From: Dryas octopetala
Lineage: Eukaryota > Streptophyta > Magnoliopsida > Rosales > Rosaceae
Direction: 5' to 3'
Assembly: GCA_963921425.1 (NCBI GenBank)
Contig: OY992833.1
Location: 20,359,454 to 20,423,453, forward strand
DNA: 64,000 bases
Positions 11,993 through 23,289 of this stretch are shown piece after piece. The notes under the pieces were generated by a model. That model was not told the origin of the DNA, did not search any database, and worked only from the letters and a program-made list of their open reading frames with translations. The position numbers and the translations under genes are program-made. Position 1 is the first letter of the stretch. Each line of letters starts with the position of its first letter.

Positions 11993-12044
11993 TATTTATA
12001 GTTGTAATTGTCATTGAACAGCTTGTGGTTGGTCATTATTGACT
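11993..12044 (-). promoter_or_regulatory. TATA box and W-box of subtype b gene 1
   Basis: TATAAATA on the gene strand (11993-12000) lies about 90 bp upstream of the ATG at 11904. A TTGACT W-box core is at 12039-12044. The same pair precedes every b and c gene in the window. Confidence 0.55.
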
Positions 12045-12366
12045 ATTTGGATGTTACTTGTTAGGTAGGCTGTTTGCATGCTTTTGTTGACATAAATATT
12101 ACATCATATATATAATATAGCAAACCTTGTCGCCAAGAATGAATAATAATTGCGTCTATCTCTATGATTCACGCGCGATGACCTGAAGCATGTAGAGAAG
12201 CAAAGTGAAGAATAGCTAGTATTTTGGTATGAAAATGAAGAATAGTATTTGGTCAGTTTTAGTGAAATCTAGTTTGATACACGTACTTAGATGATAGCTA
12301 TTGTTGACAAAATCTGCTGAAAGACATAAGATATAATTATGGGAAAAAGTAGGGATAACCAGCTCA

Positions 12367-12693
12367 GCCTGTGAGGGCGCTTCATGCTAGAGTTGAAATG
12401 TTTGATGATCGGCCTGTAAAGCCTGGTAGAAAAATATATTGCCGTTTGTTGGAACCAAATGATCCTGATTTTGCAGTGGCAAAGAAACTGAAGCATCTTA
12501 CTCGAAAGCATGCTCTTGAAGATGCGTTTGTGCTCAAGCAACAACTCCAGGAAGAGGAGAAGCTCGCAAAGCAGCAGCAGGAGTCCCTCCAAGCAAATTA
12601 TAAGAAGTATGAAATGATAGATAGTGTGATGTCTGATGGAACTGCTCGTCGCTTGGCACGCCATTATATGATTCGAGTTTAAGATGACTGTTA
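12367..12693 (+). pseudogene. Truncated RRM gene 3' fragment, copy 1
   Basis: Corresponds to residues 94-197 of the full RRM protein and then a TAA where the full gene has TCA. It has no start codon, no RRM fold (residues 1-93 are missing) and begins abruptly after GATAACCAGCTCA, upstream of the subtype b promoter. The apparent start is a GTG inside the old frame. It shares Glu to Ala (DPDFAVA) with the fragment at 35408, and it alone reads LLEPND for WLEPND. The 3' junction is TGTTA joined to CCTGAGCTTAG: the orphan inhibitor exon 1 found after the other fragments has been deleted here. Confidence 0.85.
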
Positions 12694-13205
12694 CCTGAGC
12701 TTAGCCCACATAATAGAATAGTTTGGATATAAAATTGTGATAAATAATATATATAATTTAGTACTTAATTGAGACAATGGCCAAAGTTTTAATATCAACT
12801 TTAAACCCCTTGCTTTTCATGTATAAAAAGACAGTGGTGGAGGTGATATCGAATTAATCTATCTAGAAGGGGTACGTGGCTACAGCTGAAAGCTGGGGTT
12901 TCCTAGAGAAATACCCACTTGGCCAAAGACATATTACGGACTAGATCCAGCGTGGATTGTTTGTATTTGACCAGCCCAAGGGATTAGTCTGATATACGAA
13001 AGCTGGCCCAAGACACCCTTGGTTATCAAAAAAAAAAAAAAAGAGACATTTTACGAAAAATTGTGCATATATCTTATTCTTGGGTTCTATACAACTATTA
13101 ATCCTTTTTGAACGTCTAACAACATAATATGTAATTAATTTTTAATTCCATTAACCTTTTTAGCTACTAATTTATCATCTCATATGTTTCTAGTATGAGA
13201 TCATC
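12694..13205. other. Intergenic flank before TIR element
   Basis: AT-rich sequence shared with 35770-36277, 44398-44718 and 48070-48580. It includes an A-run near 13027. No gene seen. Confidence 0.5.
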
Positions 13206-13466
13206 AATTATTAACCAGTTTATAATTTTTCATTAATTTTTGTCCCATGTTGGTCCACATACTTTTATCATTTTCTCATGTTAGTCCACGTTTTAATTTT
13301 TGTTCCATGTTCATCCAGTTTGTAATTAACGTGTCCCGATTTAGTCCATTCCATCACATTTGGGCTAACGTCCAACCATTTTCATCACGTGCTGCACATG
13401 TGGGTTTTTTGAGAGGGCAAAAAAGTATTTTCATGTGGCATCTCTAAAATAGTAATGAAAAAAAAA

Positions 13467-13816
13467 GAGGGCTGCTATTTGCACACCCTCTTTTTTCTTT
13501 TTGCACACCCCTTTTGAAAAAAAAAAAAAGCCTCAAGAAAAATACCACTTTAACCCTCCCCTCACCCACACACCCACACACCCCATTCCCATCCCCCCCC
13601 CCTCGTACACACCCCTCCATCTTTCTCAAGCTTGCACAGCCACGCCCACCACCATTCTCCCTCTCTCTACCATCTCTGCCGACCACCCCAGCCCCGTCCC
13701 AGCCCACCCCAACCCAGGCCCGACCACCCCAGCCCCGCCCCTTCTCACCCCAACCCAGCCCCGACCACCCCAGCCCTCCAGCCACCGCGCGCAGCGGCTT
13801 CCAACCACCGGCGTGC

Positions 13817-13871
<55 letters not shown>

Positions 13872-14586
13872 CGAGTAGCTGGTTCGGCGGGCACTTGCCG
13901 AACGGGTCCTTGATGTTCGGTGGGTACCTACCGAACAACACTCCCATCGTTCGGCGGATGCCTGCCGAACGAATGTGACATTTTCGGCGGGCCAGTGTCG
14001 AACGGATGCGCAGCTGCGCGCGGGAGGAGAGAGAGAGAGGAGGTGCTGCTGCTACAGGGCTGGGGTGCGGGAGGGAATGAGGTGGTCCGGTGAGGGGCTG
14101 AGTGGGTGGTTCGGGGCTGGGTTGGGGTGGGCTGGGGAAGAGAGAGAGGAGGTGGTGCTGCGGGGGGGGTCGGTGCAGGGGCTGAGGGGCTAGGTGGGTT
14201 GGGTGGAGGGGGGAGGCCGGAGGGGGAGGGAGGGAGGGGTGGGTCGGGTGAGGGGGTTGAGGGGCTTGGTGGGTTGGGTGGAGGGGCTGGCTGGCTGGTT
14301 GGGTGGAGGGGCTGGCTGGCTGGTTGGGTGGAGGGGCTGGCTGGCTGGCTGGAGAAGAAGAAGAAGAAAAAAAAAAAAAAAAAAACAGGGGGAGGGGGGT
14401 GTGAACGTGAGAAAAAATAGAGGAAAAGAAAGAAGGGTGTGTAATGAAATGAGGGTATTTTAGTAATGGGTTGGGTGTGTGTTGAGAGATTTTGAATTTG
14501 AAGTAAGTGTGTGGGGTGTGTAGGAGAAAAAAAGAGAAAAAGGGTGTGCAAAAAGAAAAAAAAAGGGTGTGCAAATAGCAGCCCTC
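13467..14586. mobile_element. Nested 1.12-kb TIR element inside TIR element copy 1
   Basis: The ends are inverted over about 45 bp: GAGGGCTGCTATTTGCACAC on the left and its complement GTGTGCAAATAGCAGCCCTC on the right, each followed by a second TTTTTGCACACCC motif. It is inserted in an A-run: nine A flank each side, while the three empty sister copies have a single run of about ten, consistent with target-site duplication. The interior is very C-rich on one half and G-rich on the other and contains (CT)n at 13820-13872. Long ORFs here are low-complexity artefacts. Confidence 0.75.
13820..13876. repeat. (CT)n microsatellite
   Basis: A near-perfect CT tract inside the nested element. It creates Ser/Leu-repeat and Arg/Glu-repeat ORFs in several frames that should not be read as genes. 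Confidence 0.9.
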
Positions 14587-15942
14587 AAAAAAAAATCTAA
14601 AAAAAAAAAGAAAGAGGAAGGATTCTAAAATCCCCTCCCCACACCCACCCGACCCTTCCCCTCCCACCTACCTCCCCCAGTCCGGCCATCTACCCAATCC
14701 GTCCCCGGAAATAACCCTTCCTGGCCGCATGCATCTCTCTCTTTCTCTCACTCTCTCTCTCTCTCTTTGTCTTTCACTATATTTCTCTCTCCCACTCTCT
14801 CTTTATGTCTCTCTTTCTTTCTCACACTCTCTCTCTCTCTCTCTCTATATCACTCTCTTTCTCTCTCGGCGGCGGCTTCTTCTGGTTTGTGAAGGAAGAT
14901 AAAGGAGGGTGGGTTTGAAGACATCCACTGATTTTGGGTTTGGAGAAATTTGTGGGATGATGATGATTGATGGGGTTTCTGAGAGATTTTTGCAGAGGGT
15001 TCCTATACCCTCTACAAAGATGGGATTGCAGAGGTTTCTGAGACATCCACAGATTTTTGCAAAGTATTGATTTTTTGAATTTTCATTATTTCATTTAATC
15101 TTGTTTTATTTTATTTTTGTTTTTTTTCTTAATTTTAATTTTATGTTTATAGGTGTGGTGTGTGGGGGAATGCAGATGATCTGTTTCCCTTGGGGGGGGG
15201 GGGGTGTGTTGCAGAAAGGAAGATGAAGAAGAAAAAGAAAAAAAGGAAGAAGAAGAGGGGTGGGGTACGTTAGTGTTGTGTCCCTGTGGGGGTGCTGTTG
15301 GGCTTGTTTTTTTTTTTTGATTCATTCTTTTTTTATTATTATTATTTTGGAGATGGTGGCAAAAATGTAAGGAAAAATACTTTTTTCCCCTCCCAAAAAG
15401 CCCATATGTACGGCACGTGATGGAAACGGACGGACATTAGCCCAAAAGTGACGGAATGGACTAAATTAGGACACGTCAATTATAAACTGGATCAACATGG
15501 GACAAAAATTAAATCATAGACCAACATGGAAAAATGATAAAAGTATGTGGACCAATAATGCATTTTACTCTAATTATTAATATATATTTAACTTCACATA
15601 TATATAGAACATACATACATCAGAAGAAAAATAGATAATTATATATGTACGTAGTCTTGGATACAAATATTATTGCATTGAGAATTAATACAAGTACCCC
15701 TTATTTCATTAATTTCACTTAACCTAGCTTTGATTGATGTTGAAAGCCTAGCTTGCTCTCCAACCATTAATCTTATTTAGCTTCGTATAGAATACACAGT
15801 GAAAGAACAACAAATTATTTAGTTTACAATTAATACAATACATGGTGAATAAAACTCCTTATTTGATTATCAATTCGCGTAATTTCCTTCAAATACTGTT
15901 AAAAGAGAACTAGTAGCCCTGAAGTGAAGCTCTTAGTCGAAA

Positions 15943-16272
15943 TTAACCAATTGTAGGGACCCTAGTAACGATGCCATCAGTATCGACCCAAACCCAAACC
16001 CTATCACACCGGAATTGTTGGTCGACAATTGTTCCTTCTAGTACGACGATAGCATCGACCAAAGAATTCTCCCTCTCAATTGTTTCCTCTGCAACAGTCC
16101 CCTGAGCTCCCAACAACTCAGGCCATGAATCCTTGCCTGCATATATAAACTCCAAAAACTTGTTACATTAAATGAAAACATATATATAGAAAGCTTATAT
16201 ATTATTTAGTGGCATGCATTCATAGTTGTAAACAAGCACTTGTTCATGATTACCTTCACATTCAGATGCCAT
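15943..16272 (-). CDS. Potato inhibitor I, subtype c (P1 Gln), copy 1
   Basis: PI-I inhibitor of 70 aa. Exon 1 is 16254-16272 (MASECE plus one base), the intron is 117 bp, and exon 2 is 15943-16136. It differs from subtype b in the loop, which reads EGTIVDQQFRCDRV, giving Gln at P1 and P1', and in VWVWVD for VRVWVD: the scaffold Arg after the loop is replaced by Trp. In eglin and CI-2 the arginines behind the loop brace the scissile bond, so the change may weaken or retune inhibition. It is followed 2.9 kb upstream (to the right) by the intronless subtype d gene. The mature protein matches the copy at 50219 apart from one exon 1 residue. Confidence 0.92.
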
Positions 16273-16360
16273 CCTCGCTTCTTGTTCTAATTTAGGCTTT
16301 TAATCTCTGATCTCTCTTTGTAATGTAGCTTGTGATGTATTGGAATGGGGAAGAGATGCA

Positions 16361-16412
16361 TATTTATAGTAGTAATTGTCATTGAACAGCTTGTGGTTGG
16401 TCATTATTGACT
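16361..16412 (-). promoter_or_regulatory. TATA box and W-box of subtype c gene 1
   Basis: TATAAATA on the gene strand (16361-16368), about 90 bp from the ATG at 16272, and a TTGACT core at 16407-16412. Confidence 0.5.
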
Positions 16413-18040
16413 ATTTGGATGTTACTTGTTAGGTAGGCTGTTTGCATGCTTTTGTTGACACAAATATTACATCATATAATATATGCAGCAGCAAACCGGC
16501 ATTGTCGCCAAGAATGAATATTAATTGCCTCTATCTCTATGATTCACGCGCGACGACCTTAAGCATGTAGAGAAGCAAAGTGAAGAATAGCTAGTATATA
16601 TTTTGGTATGAAAATGAAGAATAGTATTTGGTCAGTTTTAGTGAAATCTAGTTTGTACGATACACGTACTTAGATGATAGCTATTGTTGACAAAATCTAT
16701 CTGCTGAAAGACATAAGATATAATTATGGGAAAAAGTAGGGATAACCAGCTCAAGAAATCTGGTATCAATCTTGGACAAACATTTCTTCTTGTTTTTCTT
16801 GGCCACATAATATAACATTTCTTCATATAATTTGACTTAGAAACTTATTTGAATGGACTGGCCGGGAGCTTAGAAAGTCTGAGCTTAGCCGGCACACATA
16901 TATAATAGGAACAAACTTCACACAAGTTTTCATGTCCAACTTAACTTTGTCTTGACTATATTCAAATGTGGAGTTTTATCTCAAAAAAACATCGGCACAA
17001 TTTAATTAGCTAGGGAAATATTTTATACTTAATACACCTAATGTTTGCAATTTTGAAGTCCTTACAGGTAGCACAAGTGATAAGGGTAAGTGGGGTAATG
17101 AGTTATGAATAAACTAGGTCTAGGGTTAAATCCCTTCCAATATAACAAATAAAAACATTAATGTTCACAATTCTTAACAAACTCTTATAAAACCCCAGTT
17201 GATTAATATTAATTGTCCTTCTTCTTCCCGCTCCATAATTGTCAAGAACTTTAACCATCATGTACATCTTAATCGAACCATACGCTAATTATGATCAAAT
17301 TCAAACTCTTATCATTTTTTTTGTTTTTTTGTTTTTTTTCTATTTTTGTACATAAATTTTTGCCCTGGTCCCAATCAAGTACCCAAATTATTATTCATTT
17401 TAATTTCATACCCAAAATTTTATTTTGTCCCAATTTGATATATAATGTGACTTTCGTCAAATTACGGTATTTTAGTCAACCGAAGTTCGTGAATAGACTA
17501 AATTGACCCTGAGTATAAGACATATGCAAGACACATGACCAAAGTTTGTTAATATTATTTAACGGGAGTCACATTAATTATATAATAAATTGAGATAAAA
17601 CAATAATTTGGGTATCAAGTTAGGACAAATAATATATAGTTTGGTATTTAATTAATTGAGATAATGATCAAAGTTTAAATATCAAAAGGACTAGGATTCT
17701 CTATCCATTTTCCTACTCATTTCCCTACCATGTTTTTATCTTGGCCATGAACCTTCCCACCTCTTCCCCTTTCTTTCTCTCTCTACTCTCTCTTTGATGG
17801 CTAAGATTAAAACATTATAGACAAATGGGTAGGGAATCCTAGTCCCAAATTGAAAACCCTTTTTTTCATGCATGAAGAAAGACAATGCTGCACAGAAGGA
17901 GATATTCGAATTATATTCTATCTGCACTCTGCAGGAAGGGGTACGCACGTGGCTACATGAAAAGATACGGGTTTCCTAGAGCAATACCCACTTGGCCAAA
18001 AGACCTATTACCGAAAATGGTGCATATATATATAGATATA
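16413..18040. other. Intergenic between subtypes c and d, left part
   Basis: Shared with about 50705-52170. It includes a SINE-like segment (17058-17165) and T-rich runs near 17310-17345. Small ORFs at 17291 and 17885 are interrupted or shifted in the sister copy. No gene seen. Confidence 0.5.
17058..17165 (+). mobile_element. Possible tRNA-derived SINE head
   Basis: A box-like TAGCACAAGTGATAAGG and, about 50 bp on, B box-like GGTTAAATCCC, followed by an A-rich AACAAATAAAAAC tail. The copy at 51318-51425 has an A box closer to consensus (TAGCACAAGTGG). No target-site duplication was resolved. Confidence 0.4.
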
Positions 18041-18367
18041 TGTGTTGATCCGAATTGTTTATTTTTTACATCTTCATTGATAAATCATTCTTACAAAAAA
18101 TCAGTCAAATCGAAAATTATTTGCCTATCTAACTTTGATCAAACAAATAGACGGTTTCATATATTGAAAATATTTGGTTCGTCTATTCGTTTGATCAAAG
18201 TTAGATAGGCAAATAATTTCCAATTTGGCTGATTTTTTGCAAGAATGATTTATTAATGGAGAAGTAAAAAATAAACGATTCGGATTGACACAAAACGACT
18301 CGTGTGGGCCCCACAAAGAGATCCTTCATTTAGTGTTAAATGAGAAATCCATCATTTGAAGGCCCTG
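18041..18367. mobile_element. Foldback MITE, family 1, left end truncated
   Basis: A palindrome-like repeat: TTTGATCAAAC plus flanking arms recur inverted around a centre near 18165. The right arm runs on to GTGTGGGCCCCAC and GAAGGCCC, matching the complete relative at 41978-42382. The left terminal part is missing. A second truncated copy is at 52173-52380. Confidence 0.6.
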
Positions 18368-19144
18368 TATTATATATATATATATATATTCTTGGGTTCT
18401 ATGCCACGCAGAGGGGTCTTTGTACAGTGTATTAAAACCTTTTTAAACGTCTAAAAACATAATTGATCTGTAATTAATTCTTAGTTCCATTAACCCTTTT
18501 TTTTTTTCTGCCTCTATTCCATTAACCTTTTTAACTACTAATTTCTCATCTCATATATTTCTAGATCAATTGCTATCCATGCATTTCCTGTTGGAGCTAG
18601 CTTGCTCTTATCAATACTTCATTAAAGGAGCAATATTCTCCCAAAGCACCAAACAAGAGGCCATGTATTGAACTGGTGATTTACCAAAATAGCCATAAGA
18701 ATTAATTGACGGCATAGAGTACTGTAATTGATGTGTTAATTTATTAATTATTGGCCGGAACACATGCAAGAGTGGAGCTTTAGTTCCAAATTGCCACGCC
18801 TACAATTACTTTTGATGGTTGAACCTAATTGAACAGAAACAAGAACTAATTAAAGAGAAGATAGATGATGGAAAATTAACAGTAACGGTACTACTACTCA
18901 ATACTTATCAACTTTATCAAGCCATTCTTAATTATTAATATATATGTTGCTTCACACAGAACTTACATACATCAGAAGCTAGAAAAATAGATAATTATGT
19001 AGTCTTTAATACAGATATTATTGCATGGAGAATTAATACAAATACTCCTTATTTCATTAATTTCACTTAACCTAGCTTGGTTGATGTGAATTATATATTA
19101 ATTAAGCCCTTACAGAGGAGAGCCTAATTATACTTGACACATAT
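18368..19144. other. Intergenic 3' flank of subtype d gene 1
   Basis: AT-rich, shared with 52385-53177. It contains a TA microsatellite (18372-18390). No gene seen. Confidence 0.5.
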
Positions 19145-19357
19145 TTAACCAATTGTAGGGACCCTGATGACAATGCCACGTTTATCGACCCAAACCCGAA
19201 CCCTATCACACCGAAAATCAGCAGTCACGAACGATCCTTCTTTTACGATAACAGAATTCACTAAAGAATTCTCGCTCTCAATCGTTGCCTCTGCATCCTT
19301 CCCTTTCTCTCCCACCAGCTCTGGCCATGAATTCTTTCCTCGACATTCAGATGACAT
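19145..19357 (-). CDS. Potato inhibitor I, subtype d, intronless (P1 Ala), copy 1
   Basis: A single 213-bp ORF from a true ATG encodes a 70-aa PI-I protein: MSSECRGKNSWPELVG, an ESENSLVNS segment, loop EGSFVTADFRCDRVRVWVD and end RVPTIG. The VTADF loop is the most canonical in the array, with Ala at P1, Asp at P1' and Thr at P2, suggesting an elastase-like target. Unlike the neighbours it has no intron: the exon 1 equivalent (MSSECRG) is joined directly to KNSW at the same position where a, b and c carry theirs. A Copia retrotransposon begins 135 bp upstream and splits its TATA box, so its expression may be lost or LTR-driven. The sister is at 53178 (Asn to Asp, Ser to Ala). Confidence 0.92.
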   Translation of the reverse strand: MSSECRGKNSWPELVGEKGKDAEATIESENSLVNSVIVKEGSFVTADFRCDRVRVWVDKRGIVIRVPTIG

Positions 19358-19387
19358 CCTTATACTTTTCTATATATCACTCACTCA

Positions 19388-19419
<32 letters not shown>

Positions 19420-19492
19420 GTTTCTGATGATAAGATCTCTCGTGTTGTATTTGTGTGTGAATTGGGATGTGTTGGGGGTACTTGTGTATTTA

Positions 19493-19663
19493 TGTACAGA
19501 GAAGGTTTAGGTTTAGGGTTTCAATATGATTTCTGCTTAATTGAATAAGACCACAAAGTGTGGTTTATATACATGGACCTATAACTAAAATACAGGAATT
19601 AATAAATAACCTAATTAATCCTAATAATTACACAATAATAACATGGGTTGACTCACACCAACA
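19493..19663 (-). repeat. Copia 3' LTR, next to subtype d gene
   Basis: 171 bp. On the minus strand it carries TATATAAA (19564-19571), a plausible promoter pointing into the inhibitor gene whose ATG is at 19357. Confidence 0.9.
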
Positions 19664-19670
19664 CTTCCCC

Positions 19671-22600
19671 TCAAGTTGGTGCATATATATCGCACATGCC
19701 CAACTTGTCTAGTGAGTCCAAAAACACTCTATTTGCTACGGCCTTGGTCAACACATCTGCAAGCTGATCTTCGGACTTCACAAATGGGAAGTTAATAATC
19801 TTAGCTTCAAGTTTCTCTTTAATGAAGTGTCGATCAATCTCAATGTGCTTTGTTCTGTCATGCTGAACAGGATTATGTGCTATATCAATAACAGATTTGT
19901 TATCACAAACAAGTCCATAGGTTTGGTAGGTGGACACCCTAAATCGGTCAATAGATGTCTCAACCATAAAAGTTCGACTACTCCGAGTGCCATACCTCTG
20001 TATTCAGCCTCTGCACTTGATCTAGATACAACTGATTGCTTCTTACTCCTCCAGGTCACCAAATTCCCCCTACAAAGGTAAAATAGCCTGAGGTAGACCT
20101 TCTATCATCTGCTGAACCACCCCAGTCTGCATCAGAAAACCCTTCAACATTCACATGACCATGATTAGCAAACAACAACCCTTTACCAGGTGCAGATTTT
20201 AAATACTGCAAAATTCGCTCCACAGCATCCATATGGGGTTTACACGGGGCATGCATAAACTGGCTTACCACACTAACTGCATAAGCAATGTCAGGTCTAG
20301 TGTGAGACAGATATATCAATCTTCCAACAAGTCTCTGATATCGCCTCTTATCTGCAGGCAAGGCCCCCAAACACTCGAAAAGTCTATGATTTTGTTCCAT
20401 AGGAGTGACAGCTGGCTTACACCCAAGCATACCAGTTTCAGACAACAAATCTAAAACATATTTCCTTTGAGATAGGAATATGCCATGTTTAGACCGAGCC
20501 ACTTCTATCCCAAGAAAGAACTTCAAGTCCCCCAGCTGTTTCATTTCAAACTCTTGAGACAAGTACCTCTGCAAATTAGAGATTTCATCATAATCATCTC
20601 CGGTCAGAACCATATCATCAACGTAAATGATAAGAGCAGTAATCTTCTTCCCCCTTTTCTTTAGGAACAAAGTATGATCAAAATTACTCTGTCGATAACC
20701 ATAGTTCTTCATTGCACGGGTGAATCTCCCAAACCAGGCTCTCGGAGATTGTTTAAGACCATATAAAGACTTTTTCAGTTTACATACCAATCTTGTATTA
20801 TCAAACTCTGGTATACCTGGAGGAGGATCCATGTATACTTCTTCAGTCAAATCACCATGGAGAAAGGCATTCTTTACATCAAACTGAAGGAGTGGCCAAT
20901 CTTTGTTAGCAGCCAAAGACAACAGAACCCGTACTGTGTTTAACTTGGCCACTGGAGCAAACGTCTCCAAGTAGTCTATGCCATAGGACTGTGTATAACC
21001 CTTTGCTACCAACCTTGCCTTATACCTTTCCACTGACCCATTAGCTTTGTGTTTGACTGCAAACACCCATCTGCACCCAACTGTCTTCTTCCCCTTAGGT
21101 AGAGAAACCAACTCCCAGGTTGAATTCTTCTGTAATGCCGCCATTTCTTCAGCCATAGCTTTGGTCCATCTAAAATCTGTAAGAGCATCCTGCAATCTAC
21201 TAGGAATAGAAACAGAAGATAATTGCAGAACATACGATTCATATGACTTTGAAAGCCTAACAGACGACACATGATTATTAATTGAGTACCTAACTTTGGC
21301 ATTTGGATCTGGCTCATATTTAGCTGGTGGTTGTCCTCGGTTAGACCAAGGAGGAAGTGTAAATTTAGAAGCATTAGAAATAAGATCTGAACCAGAATGT
21401 GAATCAAGAGTATTGTCGGTTACCTCAATGGACGAAGAAAATTGATTCAATGGAGTAGGAGAGATGGCGATACTATCATGGAGTGGTGACTCCTCAGGCT
21501 CAGAATTGGTGGGTTCTTGTCCTACCACATCCTCAGTATCATCTTCAGTAATTTCTGCATCCTCAGTATCATCCGCAGTAATTTCCGCATTCTCAGTATC
21601 ATCCTCAGACACTGGGTGATCAGCAGTCTGTTCTGACCCTTCCTCACTACCACTCCCAAACTTATCAAAAAACAACACATCATCTCGATTCTGCACTTCA
21701 CTATTCTGCACTTCACTAGAAACCTCCCCCTGAAGGGTAGAATCCAGTGGACGTGGAGAATAAAAAAGTTGATGTTCATGAAAAGTGACATCCATAGAGA
21801 CATAGAAGCGCTGAGTAGAGGGATGATAGCACCGATACCCCTTCCGGGATGGACTATAACCAACAAATACACACTCTAAGGCCCGAGATACGAGCTTGGA
21901 TCGTTGATGAGAATGTGAATGCACAAAAACTACACACCCAAAAACCCGGGGTTCCAAATAAAGGATACCTGGTAGAGAGACAAAATCCGAGAGAACATCC
22001 AGAGGTCGCCGAAAGTCAAGGACACTAGATGGGGTCCGATTAATTAGATAAACGGCAGAACTCAAGGCATCACCCCAGAACAGAGATGGCACGTGACCCC
22101 CCAGAAGAAGGGACCGAGTGACTTCCAATAAATGTCGATTTTTGCGTTCAGTAAACCCATTCTGTTGTGGAGAATGAGCACAAGAAGTCTGATGAAGGAT
22201 CCCCGCAGAAGCAAAATACTGAGTCAACTCTGTATTAACGAACTCACCACCATTATCAGAGCGCAAAACTTTAATAGGACAGGCAAACTGGGTGAGGACC
22301 ATATGATGAAAAAGGCGAAAAATAGCACACACATCACTTTTATGTTTCAGAAGATAAACCCAAGTCATCCTAGTACAATCATCAATAAATGTCACAAACC
22401 ATTTCATTCCTTTATGTGTACCACACGGGGCTGGACCCCAAACATCCGAGTGGACCAAAGCAAAAGGAACATCCATACGTGTAGCACTAGAAGGAAACAC
22501 TGAACGATGGCTTTTGGCCAACACACAAACTTCACAATTAAAATGGGAAATGTTCAATCCAAGAAATAAAGAGGGAAATAAGCGCCGAAGATAACTAAAG

Positions 22601-23286
22601 GACGGATGACCAAGTCGGCGATGCCACAACCAAATCTTCTCCTTATTTTCGAAGGAACCATCACTAACTAGACTCACAATGCCACGACCATCTGAAGCGG
22701 AAACCCCACTATCCAGATAGTACAATCCACCACTCTTTCTACCACTGCCAATCTTCTCCCTGGTATGAATATCCTGGAAAACACAATGGGTAGGAAAGAA
22801 TGTGGCCACACAATTATGAGTTTTGGTTAGTTGACTAACAGAAATAAGGTTACAATTTAAGGAAGGAACAAACAACACATTATGTAAAGACAAACCAGAT
22901 GAGAAGGATACCGTGCCGCCCCCTAAAATAGGAGATGACACACCATTGGCATTAACAATAAATGGTTTAGGACAGACAGATAAAAGATGACTAAAAACAT
23001 AACGATCAGAAGTCATATGATCCGTAGCACCTGTATCAATTATCCATGCACCATTACCAGTACAAGCAGAATTACTCAAAGCAGAGTTAGAGATACCTGA
23101 CTTGACAACAAAGCTGGAGGAACTAACAGAGTTCACCCTGGAATGCAACTTTTTTTTTTTATATATATATATATATTTTTTTTCCCTTCTATTTTTTTCC
23201 TTGCGCAGAGCTACAGAAATCAGATCGTTTTTTTTTTCCTGCGCAGAGCTACACAAATCAGAGGGGGGTTCAGCCGCGTTGCACAT
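19671..23286 (-). pseudogene. Copia pol polyprotein (protease, integrase, RT, broken RNase H)
   Basis: The main ORF is 20056-23286. Reading from its first ATG: protease motif DTGA at residues 84-87; GAG-pre-integrase HRRLGH at 222-227 with Cys251/Cys254 completing the HHCC zinc site; integrase triad D281, D344, E380 with the D35E spacing; three acidic DDTE repeats at about 562-585; reverse transcriptase with Asp803 and YVDD at 888-891; then the start of RNase H. A one-base frameshift in a five-base C-run (plus strand 20066-20070) ends the frame, and a second near 19907-19909 shifts it again before the C-terminal KHIEIDRHFI segment. The first 45 or so residues are low-complexity and probably not ancestral pol. 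Confidence 0.9.
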
Positions 23287-23289
23287 CCG

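Larger units (their letters stand above)
13215..15571. mobile_element. TIR element (Mutator-like candidate), copy 1, with nested insertion
   Basis: Arms of about 200 bp are inverted: the left arm (GGTCCACATACTTTTATC, TTAGTCCA) matches the reverse complement of the right arm (about 15370-15555). A 9-bp direct repeat AATTATTAA flanks the unit (13206-13214 and 15572-15580), the length typical of Mutator-like elements. The outermost 15-30 bp of the arms do not match, so exact ends are uncertain. Inside are CT microsatellites, a short leader-like segment and a splice-like TTTATAG/GTGTGG, but no transposase. Three copies lacking the nested insertion lie at 36287, 44728 and 48590. Confidence 0.65.

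Noticed and set aside
12371..12682. 103-codon RRM-fragment ORF as a functional small protein
   Set aside because: Begins with GTG inside a former exon, lacks the RRM fold and has no leader or promoter; treated as a pseudogene.
13444..14667. 407-codon minus-strand ORF and overlapping Pro/Gly-rich ORFs
   Set aside because: Low-complexity C-rich and CT sequence of a nested element, open in several frames on both strands; absent from sister copies.
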